Shown piece by piece: positions 1-7,433 of a stretch of DNA of 64,000 bases. The DNA lies in NCBI RefSeq assembly GCF_003751225.1, contig NZ_RJKE01000001.1, positions 4,092,001 through 4,156,000 on the forward strand, in the 5' to 3' direction. Within the stretch, counting starts at the first letter, position 1. Each line of letters opens with the position of its first letter. Source of the DNA: Actinocorallia herbida (GTDB taxonomy: Bacteria > Actinomycetota > Actinomycetes > Streptosporangiales > Streptosporangiaceae). Under the pieces are notes generated by a model, which saw nothing but the letters and a program-made list of their open reading frames with translations, was not told where the DNA came from and made no database searches. The position numbers were made by a program, and so were the translations under genes.

Positions 1-9
1 CGCGCCGGA

Positions 10-39
10 CTTCCGGCCGGCGGCGGGCGTGCCCGGAAG
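10..39. terminator. Hairpin downstream of the first AraC gene
   Basis: A perfect 7-bp inverted repeat (CTTCCGG at 10-16, CCGGAAG at 33-39) lies just beyond the stop codon of the minus-strand AraC gene that ends at 63. There is no clear T-tract on either side, so it is only a candidate terminator. Confidence 0.3.
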
Positions 40-62
40 GGTGCGGGTGGGTGTGGGCTCGG

Positions 63-1022
63 CTAGGGGGTGAGGTGCCGGTGCCGCCATTGGGCGGGTG
101 AGGCGCCGTAGGTCCGGCGGAAGAGGCGGGTGAAGCGGGCGGGGTCCGCGAAGCCCCAGGAGCGGGCTATGTCGGTGGCGGGGCGGTGGGCGTGGGCGGG
201 TGAGGCGAGGTCCGCGCGGGCGCCTTCGAGGCGGTGGTGGGCGATCCACTGGTCCAGGTCGGCGCCGTGGTCGTGGAAGATCCGGTGGAGCGCGGCGACG
301 GAGAGGTTGTGGACGGCGGCGACGCGCGCGGCGGTCAGGCCGGGGTCGGCGAGGTGGGCGCGGAGGTGGGCGAGGATCCGGGTGTACCGGGTCTCCTCGG
401 CGACGGACAGGCGGGTCGGCCTCGGCGCGGAGACCGACGCGACGAGCGCGCGGACGAGGGAGACGACGGCGTCGCCGAGGGCCTCGACGCCCGCGTCTCC
501 GCTGAGCCGTTCGGCGTCTCCCCGCATGGCCTTCAGCTGGGTGAGCAGCATCGGGGCGATCTCGCTGTGCTCGGCCAGCGGCGTCGCGTCGCGGATCATG
601 CTCCCGGGGAGCCCGAGGCGCTCGGCGTCCAGCATGAAGGCGATGCTCTCGCCGGCGCCGGACCAGCGGGTCTCCCAGTAGCCGGCGCTCTTGCAGGTGA
701 AGGCGAGGTCCGCGGACGTCAGCGACCGCTGCCGGTCGTTGCAGACGAAGCCACCGGTGCCGTGCACCTGGCTGAAGAGCGAGATGCTGTCCCGTCCGTC
801 CAGGCGCAGGTGCTGCTCGGTCTGCCAGTAACGCATCCCGGAGCCCGAGTTCGCGAACAGCACGACGGGTCCGAAGTGCCAGATCTCCATGCGTTTGCGG
901 AACCGGACGCCTTCGTCGAGTTCGTGCTCGATGGAGCAGGCGCCGGAGGTCCCGACGGCCGCGGCGTTGTAGGCGTCGACCCGGTCGCGGCGCGGCAGGT
1001 CGTCGGTGTCCAGGATCAGCAC
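63..1022 (-). CDS. AraC-family transcriptional regulator (paralogue 1)
   Basis: A 319-residue regulator. The N-terminal two thirds resemble the AraC-binding-like ligand domain (PF14525 type), and the last ~100 residues form a double helix-turn-helix of the AraC/XylS family, with the second-helix signature 'DIARSWGFADPARFTRLFRRTYGASP'-like region ending the protein. It is closely related to the next two genes: all three begin ML(I/V)LDT, have similar length, and share a W-S-G-x-G block near residue 120. The shared N-terminus fixes the start at 1022. It points away from the siderophore genes and sits 33 bp downstream of paralogue 2, probably in one transcript with it. Members with this domain order are usually ligand-responsive activators; the ligand is not evident here. 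Confidence 0.88.
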   Translation of the reverse strand: MLILDTDDLPRRDRVDAYNAAAVGTSGACSIEHELDEGVRFRKRMEIWHFGPVVLFANSGSGMRYWQTEQHLRLDGRDSISLFSQVHGTGGFVCNDRQRSLTSADLAFTCKSAGYWETRWSGAGESIAFMLDAERLGLPGSMIRDATPLAEHSEIAPMLLTQLKAMRGDAERLSGDAGVEALGDAVVSLVRALVASVSAPRPTRLSVAEETRYTRILAHLRAHLADPGLTAARVAAVHNLSVAALHRIFHDHGADLDQWIAHHRLEGARADLASPAHAHRPATDIARSWGFADPARFTRLFRRTYGASPAQWRHRHLTP

Positions 1023-1055
1023 GGCACGGCCTCCCGGCGCGGGCTCCGCACCGCG

Positions 1056-2015
1056 TCAGTCCTCGCCGCGCCGGCGGCGCCACTGGCTGGGCGTGACGCC
1101 GAAGGTCTGGCGGAAGCGGCGGGAGAAGTAGTTCGGGTTGGTGAAGCCCCAGGCACGGCCGATGGCTTCGATGGTGCGGCGGGCGTGTTCGGGCGCGGTG
1201 AGGTCATGGCGGGCGTGTTCCAGTCGGCGGCGGATGATCCACTGTTCCAGGCTGATGCCGTTGGCCTCGCACAGCCGGTACAGGGTCCGCCGGGAGATGT
1301 TGTGGACGTGGGCGATGCGCTCGGGGGTGAGTTCCGGGTCGGCGAGGTTGGCCCGCACGTAGGCGAGGATCCGCGGGACCAGGGTCTCCTGGGCCACCTC
1401 GCGCCGGGTGCCCGCGTCGGACGTCACGGAGGCGACGAGCGCCCGGCTGAGGGCGACGAGGGAGCCGCCGATGGCCTCCGCGCCCGGGTCCTCAGCGATC
1501 AGGTCGGCGTTCCGGTGCAGGGCGCGCATCTGGTTCAACAGTAGGGGGGCGACCCCGCTGCGGGACGCGAGCGGGATGGCGTCCCGGATCGTGGCCGCGG
1601 GCAGTTCGAGGCGGTCGAAGTCGATCACGCAGGCGAGCATCATGCCGGTGCCCGACCACGTGTACTCGTAGTACGCGTCGGTGCGGTGCTCCAGGTTCAG
1701 CGTCTGCGCGCAGAGGCGGTCCTGGTAGTCGTTCCACACGATCCCGCCGGTGCCGACGGGGTGGGTGAGCAGCGAGATGGAGTGCTTGGAGTCCATCCGC
1801 ATGTGCCGCGGGGTGCGCCGGTAGCGCATCCCGGTGCCGGAGGTGGCGATCATGCTCACCGGGCCGAACTGCCAGACCTCGAGCCGCTGCCAGATCTCCC
1901 CGCGCTCGTCCGGCTCGAACTCGATCGAGCAGGTGCCCGCCTCGCCCTCGGCCACGGCGTGATACGCCTCGGCCCGTTCGGCGTTCGGATGGTCGGCGGT
2001 GTCCAGTACCAGCAT
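1056..2015 (-). CDS. AraC-family transcriptional regulator (paralogue 2)
   Basis: A 319-residue paralogue of the neighbouring regulators, with the same architecture: N-terminal AraC-binding-like domain and C-terminal two-helix AraC DNA-binding domain ('AIGRAWGFTNPNYFSRRF' in the second HTH). The reading frame is open much further upstream (to about 2498), but the shared MLVLDT start at 2015 and the coding of the divergent gene beyond it support the shorter form. It is divergent from paralogue 3 across 241 bp, an arrangement suited to cross- or autoregulation. AraC regulators beside siderophore uptake genes can sense the ferri-siderophore (PchR, YbtA); whether this one does is inference. Confidence 0.88.
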   Translation of the reverse strand: MLVLDTADHPNAERAEAYHAVAEGEAGTCSIEFEPDERGEIWQRLEVWQFGPVSMIATSGTGMRYRRTPRHMRMDSKHSISLLTHPVGTGGIVWNDYQDRLCAQTLNLEHRTDAYYEYTWSGTGMMLACVIDFDRLELPAATIRDAIPLASRSGVAPLLLNQMRALHRNADLIAEDPGAEAIGGSLVALSRALVASVTSDAGTRREVAQETLVPRILAYVRANLADPELTPERIAHVHNISRRTLYRLCEANGISLEQWIIRRRLEHARHDLTAPEHARRTIEAIGRAWGFTNPNYFSRRFRQTFGVTPSQWRRRRGED

Positions 2016-2256
2016 GGCGTCCCCAACGGTCGTCGTCGGGATGATCGTCGTGCAGGCGGCGGGCGCCGTCCTGGCTCTCCGTGCCACCCTCTTGCCCGAC
2101 AGCGCCAGCGCACGCGGCGGCCCGGTGGTGGTGCTTTCCGGAGAGAACACGACATTGTTAATGCGAACGACACGCGGAGCCGTCGATACTACGAGGAGGC
2201 GGCGTGCACCGCGGCCTGACGGGTGCACGGCGCACGACGGGGGAGGGACGGAGCCG
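2016..2256. promoter_or_regulatory. Divergent promoter region between two AraC genes
   Basis: This 241-bp gap separates the starts of AraC paralogues 2 (minus) and 3 (plus). It includes an AT-richer stretch around 2150-2165 that could hold a promoter, and a purine-rich ribosome binding site (GGGGGAGGGACGGAG) before the plus-strand start. No 19-bp iron box and no strong palindrome are visible, so the operators remain undefined. Confidence 0.4.
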
Positions 2257-3198
2257 ATGCTGGTCCTCGACACCGAGACCCTTCCCGTCGCGCGACGGAT
2301 CGAGGCGTTCCAGGCCGTCGCCGCGACGGAGAGCGGGCTCTGCACGATCGAGCACGAGCGTCCGGACACCAGGATCCGGCTGGAACGCTGGAACTTCGGT
2401 CCGCTGACGATGTTCTCCACCCGGGGTTCGGGGATCCGGGTCGGGCGCACGCTGCGGCAGGTCAGGCGCGACTCGGTGAACACGATCTCGATCACCACGC
2501 AGAGTCATGGCGAGGCCTTCTCCGTCTGGGACGGGACGCCGCGCGGCATCGACCTTACGTCCCTCGTCATGTCCCAGAAGACCGCGGGCTACGACTACGG
2601 CTGGTCCGGGAGCGGGCAGTCGCTGGCCGTCATGGTCGACGCCGACCGGCTCGCGCTGCCCGACCACCAGGTGCGCGCCGCGATCCCCCTCATCGCGACC
2701 AGCGCCGCGGCCCCGTTGCTGCTGCACCATGTCCGCGCGCTGCACCACGACGCCGACCGGCTCAGCGCGGGTCCCGCCGCGGACGCCCTGGCCACCGCGA
2801 CCCTCGAGCTCGCCCGCGCCGTCATCCTCTCGGTCACCGCACCGCCCCGGCACGTCGAGGACGACCCCACGCTCCTCACCCAGATCCTCTCCTATGCCCG
2901 CCTGCACCTGACGGACCCCGACCTCACCCCGCAGCGCATCGCCCAGGCCCACCACGTCTCCGTCCGCACCCTCTACCGGCTGTGCGGCGAGGCAGAGGTG
3001 AGCCTCGAACAATGGATCATCGAGCACCGGCTGGAGGGCGCCCGGCGCGACCTCGCCTCCCCCCGCCACGCCCGCCGCACCATCGAGGCCGTCGCCCGCT
3101 CCTGGGGCTTCACCGACCCGGCCCATTTCTCCCGCCGCTTCCGCCAGGCCCACGGCCTCACCCCCCGCGCCTGGCGCCACCAGCACCGCACGTCTTGA
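2257..3198 (+). CDS. AraC-family transcriptional regulator (paralogue 3), next to siderophore uptake genes
   Basis: A 313-residue AraC/XylS regulator of the same subfamily as the two upstream genes (ligand domain, then double HTH; 'AVARSWGFTDPAHFSRRFRQ' near the C-terminus). The start at 2257 is set by the MLVLDT sequence shared with its paralogues and by the strong Shine-Dalgarno stretch before it. It lies 64 bp upstream of the first FecCD permease in the same direction. No iron box is visible before that permease, so the permeases may be read from the promoter of this regulator. A role in siderophore-induced uptake is a reasonable inference but not shown by the sequence. Confidence 0.88.
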   Translation: MLVLDTETLPVARRIEAFQAVAATESGLCTIEHERPDTRIRLERWNFGPLTMFSTRGSGIRVGRTLRQVRRDSVNTISITTQSHGEAFSVWDGTPRGIDLTSLVMSQKTAGYDYGWSGSGQSLAVMVDADRLALPDHQVRAAIPLIATSAAAPLLLHHVRALHHDADRLSAGPAADALATATLELARAVILSVTAPPRHVEDDPTLLTQILSYARLHLTDPDLTPQRIAQAHHVSVRTLYRLCGEAEVSLEQWIIEHRLEGARRDLASPRHARRTIEAVARSWGFTDPAHFSRRFRQAHGLTPRAWRHQHRTS

Positions 3199-3262
3199 CC
3201 TGGTAACGGGTGAAGTGCCCTGGGAGGGTGTTCGCGGGGTCTTCGGGATAACGTACGTCGGC

Positions 3263-4315
3263 ATGCGCACGATTGCGGAGAAGAGACCCTCTGGGGTCGC
3301 GAGGATTCGGCGGCGGCGGGTGGTGGGCCTCGGGGTGCTCGCGGCGGTGCTCGCGGTCGCGGGGATCGCTTCGCTGGTGGTGGGACCGAGGTCGTTGAGC
3401 CTGTCCGAGGTCTGGTACGGACTGTGGGCCGCGCCGGATCCGGACCAGCGGCTCACCGAGACCAGGCTGATCGTGCAGACGGTGCGGGTGCCGCGGACCG
3501 TGCTCGCGATCATCGCGGGGGCGGCGCTCGGCATGAGCGGGGCGCTCATCCTGGGGCACACGCGCAATCCGATCGCGGACACCGGGCTGCTCGGGGTGAA
3601 CGCGGGCGCGTCCTTCGGGGTGGTGTCGGTGATCTACTTCTTCGGGTTCAGCAACCCCTTCCAGTACGTCTGGTTCGCCTTCCTCGGGGCGGCGGTCGCG
3701 GGGGTCGTCGTGTTCGGGCTGTCGAGCCTGGGCAGGGGAGCGGGAAATCCGCTGACGCTCGCACTGGCCGGGCAGGGCATCACGGTGTTCCTCATCGCGA
3801 TGGCGACGGCGCTCGCCCTGTCGAACCAGGCGGCCCTCGACGCGCAGCGGTTCTGGGACGCGGGGTCGGTCGCGGGCGTCGGCTTCGGCGTCATCTGGCC
3901 GGTGACCGGGTTCATCGTCGTCGGAGTCCTGCTCGCGCTCTTCACGCTCCCCGCGCTCAACCTGCTCAACCTCGGGGACGACGTGGCCCGCGGGCTCGGC
4001 GTGAACATCGCGCTGAGCCGGACCATCGGCATCGTCTCCATCACCCTGCTCGCGGGCGCGGCGACCGCGGCGTGCGGTCCGATCGCGTTCCTAGGGCTCA
4101 TGGTCGCGCACGTCGCCCGGTACATCACGGGCCCGGACTACCGGTGGCTCGTGCCGTACGCGGGCCTGCTGGGCGCGGTCGTCCTGCTGGTCTGCGACAC
4201 CATCGGACGGGTGGTGGTGCGGCCCGGCGAGTTGCAGGCGGGCATCGTCGTCGCGCTGGTCGGCGCGCCCTTCTTCGCGGTTCTGGTCTGGCGAGGGAAG
4301 TTGAAGAACGCATGA
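3263..4315 (+). CDS. cchC: Ferric-siderophore ABC transporter permease (FecCD family)
   Basis: A 350-residue integral membrane protein of the BtuC/FecCD family with about nine to ten hydrophobic segments. Family motifs are present: 'RVPRTVLAIIAGAALGMSGALILGHTRNPIADTGLLGVNAGAS' region (residues ~76-118) and the coupling-helix area with a Gly-rich 'GDDVARGLGV'. It should form the membrane channel for ferric hydroxamate uptake with the downstream permease. The start at 3263 gives the normal family length; an in-frame GTG at 3215 would add 16 unlikely residues. The stop overlaps the next start (ATGA, 4312-4315), indicating translational coupling. Order C-D-E-F matches the uptake genes of the Streptomyces coelichelin cluster as I recall it. 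No iron box is visible directly upstream. Confidence 0.92.
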   Translation: MRTIAEKRPSGVARIRRRRVVGLGVLAAVLAVAGIASLVVGPRSLSLSEVWYGLWAAPDPDQRLTETRLIVQTVRVPRTVLAIIAGAALGMSGALILGHTRNPIADTGLLGVNAGASFGVVSVIYFFGFSNPFQYVWFAFLGAAVAGVVVFGLSSLGRGAGNPLTLALAGQGITVFLIAMATALALSNQAALDAQRFWDAGSVAGVGFGVIWPVTGFIVVGVLLALFTLPALNLLNLGDDVARGLGVNIALSRTIGIVSITLLAGAATAACGPIAFLGLMVAHVARYITGPDYRWLVPYAGLLGAVVLLVCDTIGRVVVRPGELQAGIVVALVGAPFFAVLVWRGKLKNA

Positions 4316-5388
4316 GCGAGACAACGGTGAAGCCGACGCCGCGGGTGGCGCCGGGCGTGCGGATGGGCCCGGTGTCCTTCGTCTGGCGGCCGTGGCTGCT
4401 CTTCGTGGTGCTGTTCCTGGCGGGCGCGACGTTCCTGGTGTTCTGCCTGTCGATCAGCCTGGGCGACTTTCGCATCGGCCTGCCCGCCGTGATCGCGACG
4501 ATCTTCGGCCGCGGTGAGCAGATCGACGAGTTCGTCATCATGGACCTGCGGATGCCGCGCGCCCTGATCGGACTCGTCGTCGGGCTCGCGCTCGGCGTGT
4601 CCGGTGCGATCACCCAGTCCATCGCGCGCAACCCCCTGGCCAGTCCGGACATCCTGGGCATCACCTCGGGTGCGGGCACGGCCGCGGTGTTCCTGGTGAC
4701 GGTGTCGGGCGGCGCCGCCGCGATGATCACCAACACGGTCGGGCTGGCGACGGCGGCCCTGCTGGGCGGTCTCGGCACCGGCCTGCTCGTCTACTTCATG
4801 GCGTGGCGGCGCGGGGTCGACGGTTTCCGGCTCATCCTCATCGGCATCTCGGTGAGCGCCGTGATGGAGGCGCTCACGGCATGGCTGCTGGTCAAGGCCG
4901 ACATCCGGGACGTGGCGCGGGCACGGGTGTGGCTGGTCGGCTCGCTGGAGGCCCAGTCGTGGAACGAGGTCTGGGTGGCGCTGTGGTGCACGCTCGCCCT
5001 CATGGTCGTGGTGTCCTATGTGGCGTTCCACCTCAAGCCGCTGCACTTCGGCGACGACGTCGCGGCCGGCCTGGGCGTCAGGTTCTCGGCGGTGCGCGCG
5101 GCGCTGCTGCTGTGCGCGGTGCTGCTGGCCGGGGTCGCGGTGAGCGTGGCGGGTCCCGTGCCGTTCGTCGCGCTGGTCGCGCCGCAGGTGGCGATGCGCC
5201 TGGCCAGATTCCCGACGCCGCCGCTGGCTGCCTCCGGGCTGGTGGGCGCGCTGCTGCTGATCGGCGCGGACCTCGTCGCGCGGACCGCCCTGCCCGTCGC
5301 CCTTCCGGTCGGCATCGTCACCGCGATGATCGGCGGGCCCTTCCTCGTCTACCTGCTGGTTCGTGCCAATCTGAAAAAAGGGATATAA
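4312..5388 (+). CDS. cchD: Ferric-siderophore ABC transporter permease (FecCD family), second subunit
   Basis: A 358-residue FecCD permease, partner of the preceding one. An N-terminal cytoplasmic stretch precedes a first membrane helix near residue 25. The conserved 'RMPRALIGLVVGLALGVSGAITQSIARNPLASPDILGI' block and the 'GDDVAAGLGV' coupling segment are typical. It starts within the stop codon of the previous gene. The iron box of the ATPase gene begins at its stop codon, so this gene is the last of a short transcript or is read through. Predicted location is the plasma membrane, where a heterodimer with the upstream permease would import the ferri-siderophore. Confidence 0.92.
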   Translation: MSETTVKPTPRVAPGVRMGPVSFVWRPWLLFVVLFLAGATFLVFCLSISLGDFRIGLPAVIATIFGRGEQIDEFVIMDLRMPRALIGLVVGLALGVSGAITQSIARNPLASPDILGITSGAGTAAVFLVTVSGGAAAMITNTVGLATAALLGGLGTGLLVYFMAWRRGVDGFRLILIGISVSAVMEALTAWLLVKADIRDVARARVWLVGSLEAQSWNEVWVALWCTLALMVVVSYVAFHLKPLHFGDDVAAGLGVRFSAVRAALLLCAVLLAGVAVSVAGPVPFVALVAPQVAMRLARFPTPPLAASGLVGALLLIGADLVARTALPVALPVGIVTAMIGGPFLVYLLVRANLKKGI

Positions 5389-5406
5389 AAGGATAGGCTT
5401 ACCTAA
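5388..5406 (+). promoter_or_regulatory. Iron box (IdeR/DmdR operator) before the uptake ATPase gene
   Basis: The 19-mer AAAGGATAGGCTTACCTAA matches the actinobacterial iron-box consensus TTAGGTTAGGCTAACCTAA at 15 of 19 positions. It lies between the permease stop and the GTG start at 5421, close enough to overlap a promoter. It is expected to bind the Fe(II)-loaded IdeR/DmdR repressor, giving derepression under iron limitation. Confidence 0.8.
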
Positions 5407-5420
5407 GTAAAGTAGGTTGT

Positions 5421-6266
5421 GTGACCGCTCAGCACCTCACCCAAGTCGGCACCGCGGAAGTCGCGCGGCTCTCCGCGGAACGCGTCACCGTCGGATACGG
5501 CGGACGGGTCGTCATCGACGACCTGGACGTGTCGATCCCGCCGGGCGTGATCACCACGATCATCGGCCCCAACGGCTGCGGGAAGTCCACCCTGCTGCGG
5601 ACCCTGTCCCGGCTGCTCAAGCCGAGCAAGGGCACCGTCGTGCTGGACGGCGAGGACATCGCCCGGCTCAAGACCAAGGACGTGGCGAAGAAGCTCGGCC
5701 TGCTTCCGCAGACCCCGGTCGCGCCGGAGGGCCTGACGGTGTCCGACCTGGTCGCGCGCGGCCGCCATCCGCACCAGAGCTGGATGCGGCAGTGGTCGTC
5801 GGACGACGCCGAGGTCGTGGAACGCGCGCTGGAGATGACGGGCGTGGCCGATCTGGCCGACCGCGCCGTCGACTCGCTGTCCGGGGGGCAGCGGCAGCGC
5901 GTCTGGATCTCGATGACCCTGGCCCAGGGCACCGACCTGCTTTTGCTCGACGAGCCGACCACCTACCTCGACCTGGCGCACGCGATCGATGTGATCGACC
6001 TGGTCGACGACCTGCACGAGTCGGGCTGCACGGTGGTCATGGTGCTGCACGATCTCAACCTGGCCACGCGCTACAGCGACAACCTCGTCGTCATGAAGGA
6101 CGGCGGGATCCTGGCGCAGGGCCATCCCCGCGAGGTGATCACCGCGGACCTGCTGCACGAGGCGTTCGGGCTGCGCGCCGAGGTGATCGACGACCCGGTG
6201 AGCGACCGTCCGCTCATCGTTCCGATAGGCCGCACTCACGTCCACGCCCATCTCGACACTGAGTAA
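5421..6266 (+). CDS. cchE: Ferric-siderophore ABC transporter ATP-binding protein
   Basis: A 281-residue FepC/FhuC-type ATPase that powers ferri-siderophore import through the FecCD permeases. The Walker A motif GPNGCGKST starts at residue 49, the signature LSGGQRQR is at 153-160, and Walker B with the catalytic Glu (LLLLDEP) is at about 173-179, followed by a D-loop and the switch His in 'VLHDLN'. The start is a GTG 14 bp after an iron box. An earlier TTG or ATG is not available without running through the box. The TAA stop itself is part of the next iron box, so regulation of the following gene is partly separate. Confidence 0.94.
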   Translation: MTAQHLTQVGTAEVARLSAERVTVGYGGRVVIDDLDVSIPPGVITTIIGPNGCGKSTLLRTLSRLLKPSKGTVVLDGEDIARLKTKDVAKKLGLLPQTPVAPEGLTVSDLVARGRHPHQSWMRQWSSDDAEVVERALEMTGVADLADRAVDSLSGGQRQRVWISMTLAQGTDLLLLDEPTTYLDLAHAIDVIDLVDDLHESGCTVVMVLHDLNLATRYSDNLVVMKDGGILAQGHPREVITADLLHEAFGLRAEVIDDPVSDRPLIVPIGRTHVHAHLDTE

Positions 6267-6282
6267 GGTTAGCCTAGCCTAA
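6264..6282 (+). promoter_or_regulatory. Iron box before the siderophore-binding lipoprotein gene
   Basis: TAAGGTTAGCCTAGCCTAA matches the consensus TTAGGTTAGGCTAACCTAA at 16 of 19 positions, one of the mismatches being the G/C-ambiguous centre. It overlaps the TAA stop of the ATPase gene and lies about 60 bp before the lipoprotein start at 6344. Confidence 0.85.
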
Positions 6283-6343
6283 GTTCGCGTGTTAGTGTCT
6301 TGCCTGCCTCATCCCCCCTCTAAGAACGAACAGGCGGATCCGT

Positions 6344-7387
6344 ATGCGTCCTCAGAGAACCATCTTCAATCTGCGGAAGGTCGCCGCGGCCCTCTCCGCC
6401 GCCGTCCTCAGCCTCGGCCTCCTCGCCGCCTGCGGCTCGGAGGAGCCCGCCGAGCCCGCCGCGTCCCCCTCGGCCGCCACCGGTGGCACCTTCCCGGTCA
6501 CCGTCGAGCACTTCTTCGGCTCCACCGAGGTCAAGAAGGCCCCCGAGCGCGTCGTCACCGTCGGCTACACCGACGACCAGACCGTCCTCGCGTGGGGCAT
6601 CAAGCCCGTCGGCATGGTCGACCAGTACCCGAACCCGCCCGGCCAGTCGCCGGACATCAACACCCAGTGGCCCTGGGTGAAGGACCTGTGGGGCGCCACC
6701 AAGCCCGAGGTCATCATGGCCAACGGCGACGCCGGCCCGAACTACGAGAAGATCGCCTCGCTGCGCCCCGACCTCATCATCGCGGTGTACTCCGAGATCG
6801 ACCAGGCCGCCTACGACAAGCTGTCGAAGATCGCCCCGACCGTCGGCCGCACCAAGACCGAGAAGGAGCCGTTCAGCGCTCCGTGGCAGGACAACGTCCT
6901 CCAGATCTCCAAGGCCGTCGGCCAGGAGGCCGCCGCCAAGGAGAAGATCACGGCGATCCAGGGCCAGCTCGACGCCGCCAAGCAGGCGCACCCCGAGTGG
7001 GCCGACAAGACCGCAGTCGCGCTGTCCTGGTACAAGGACGCCGTCGCGCCCTTCACCACCACCGACGTGCGCGGCCGGATCGTGACCGGCATCGGCTTCA
7101 AGGGCACCACCGAGATCGACAAGATCGCCGACGGCAGCTTCTACACCACGCTGTCCCCTGAGCGCATCGACCTGATCGACGTCGACCACATCTTCGTCAT
7201 CAACGACCAGGCCGACATCGACGCGATCAAGAAGTTCGAGCTCTTCGCGAACCTGCCCGCGGTCAAGGCCGGCAAGGTGTCGTACCTGCTCGACAGTGAG
7301 GGCCCGGCCGTCGGTGCCGCGGTGTCGCAGGGCACGCTGCCGTCGATGCCGTACGCGATCGACGAGATCGTCAAGTCGGTCGGCTGA
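6344..7387 (+). CDS. cchF: Ferric-siderophore-binding lipoprotein
   Basis: A 347-residue periplasmic-binding-type lipoprotein (FecB/FhuD class) that would capture the ferri-siderophore outside the membrane for the FecCD/ATPase system. It has a basic N-terminus, a hydrophobic signal and a lipobox 'GLLAAC' (Cys near residue 30), then an acidic Ala/Pro/Ser linker. The mature part shows the two-lobed class III binding-protein pattern ('PERVVTVGYTDDQTVLAWGIKPVG' after the first strand, 'KPEVIMA', 'RPDLIIAVY'). Start 6344 is preceded by AGGCGGA. An iron box lies upstream, and a perfect hairpin follows before the exporter gene. Confidence 0.94.
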   Translation: MRPQRTIFNLRKVAAALSAAVLSLGLLAACGSEEPAEPAASPSAATGGTFPVTVEHFFGSTEVKKAPERVVTVGYTDDQTVLAWGIKPVGMVDQYPNPPGQSPDINTQWPWVKDLWGATKPEVIMANGDAGPNYEKIASLRPDLIIAVYSEIDQAAYDKLSKIAPTVGRTKTEKEPFSAPWQDNVLQISKAVGQEAAAKEKITAIQGQLDAAKQAHPEWADKTAVALSWYKDAVAPFTTTDVRGRIVTGIGFKGTTEIDKIADGSFYTTLSPERIDLIDVDHIFVINDQADIDAIKKFELFANLPAVKAGKVSYLLDSEGPAVGAAVSQGTLPSMPYAIDEIVKSVG

Positions 7388-7411
7388 CGATGACGTCCTC
7401 CGTGTCCCGCC

Positions 7412-7432
7412 CCCGGACCGTCACGGTCCGGG
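7412..7432. terminator. Hairpin between binding protein and exporter genes
   Basis: CCCGGACCG (7412-7420) and CGGTCCGGG (7424-7432) form a perfect 9-bp stem with a three-base loop (TCA). There is no U-tract. It ends one base before the probable GTG start of the exporter half-transporter and occupies the place of its ribosome binding site, so it may be a partial terminator, an mRNA 3'-end stabiliser for the lipoprotein message, or a brake on exporter translation. Confidence 0.5.
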
Positions 7433-7433
7433 T

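Noticed and set aside
2016-2498. N-terminal extension of AraC paralogue 2
   Set aside because: It would read antisense through the start of the divergent AraC gene, and the MLVLDT start at 2015 is shared by all three paralogues.
3424-4311. Long plus-strand frame running through the first permease into the second
   Set aside because: Only the part from 4312 is real (second permease). The upstream portion is an out-of-frame, Arg/Gly-rich reading of the first permease gene.
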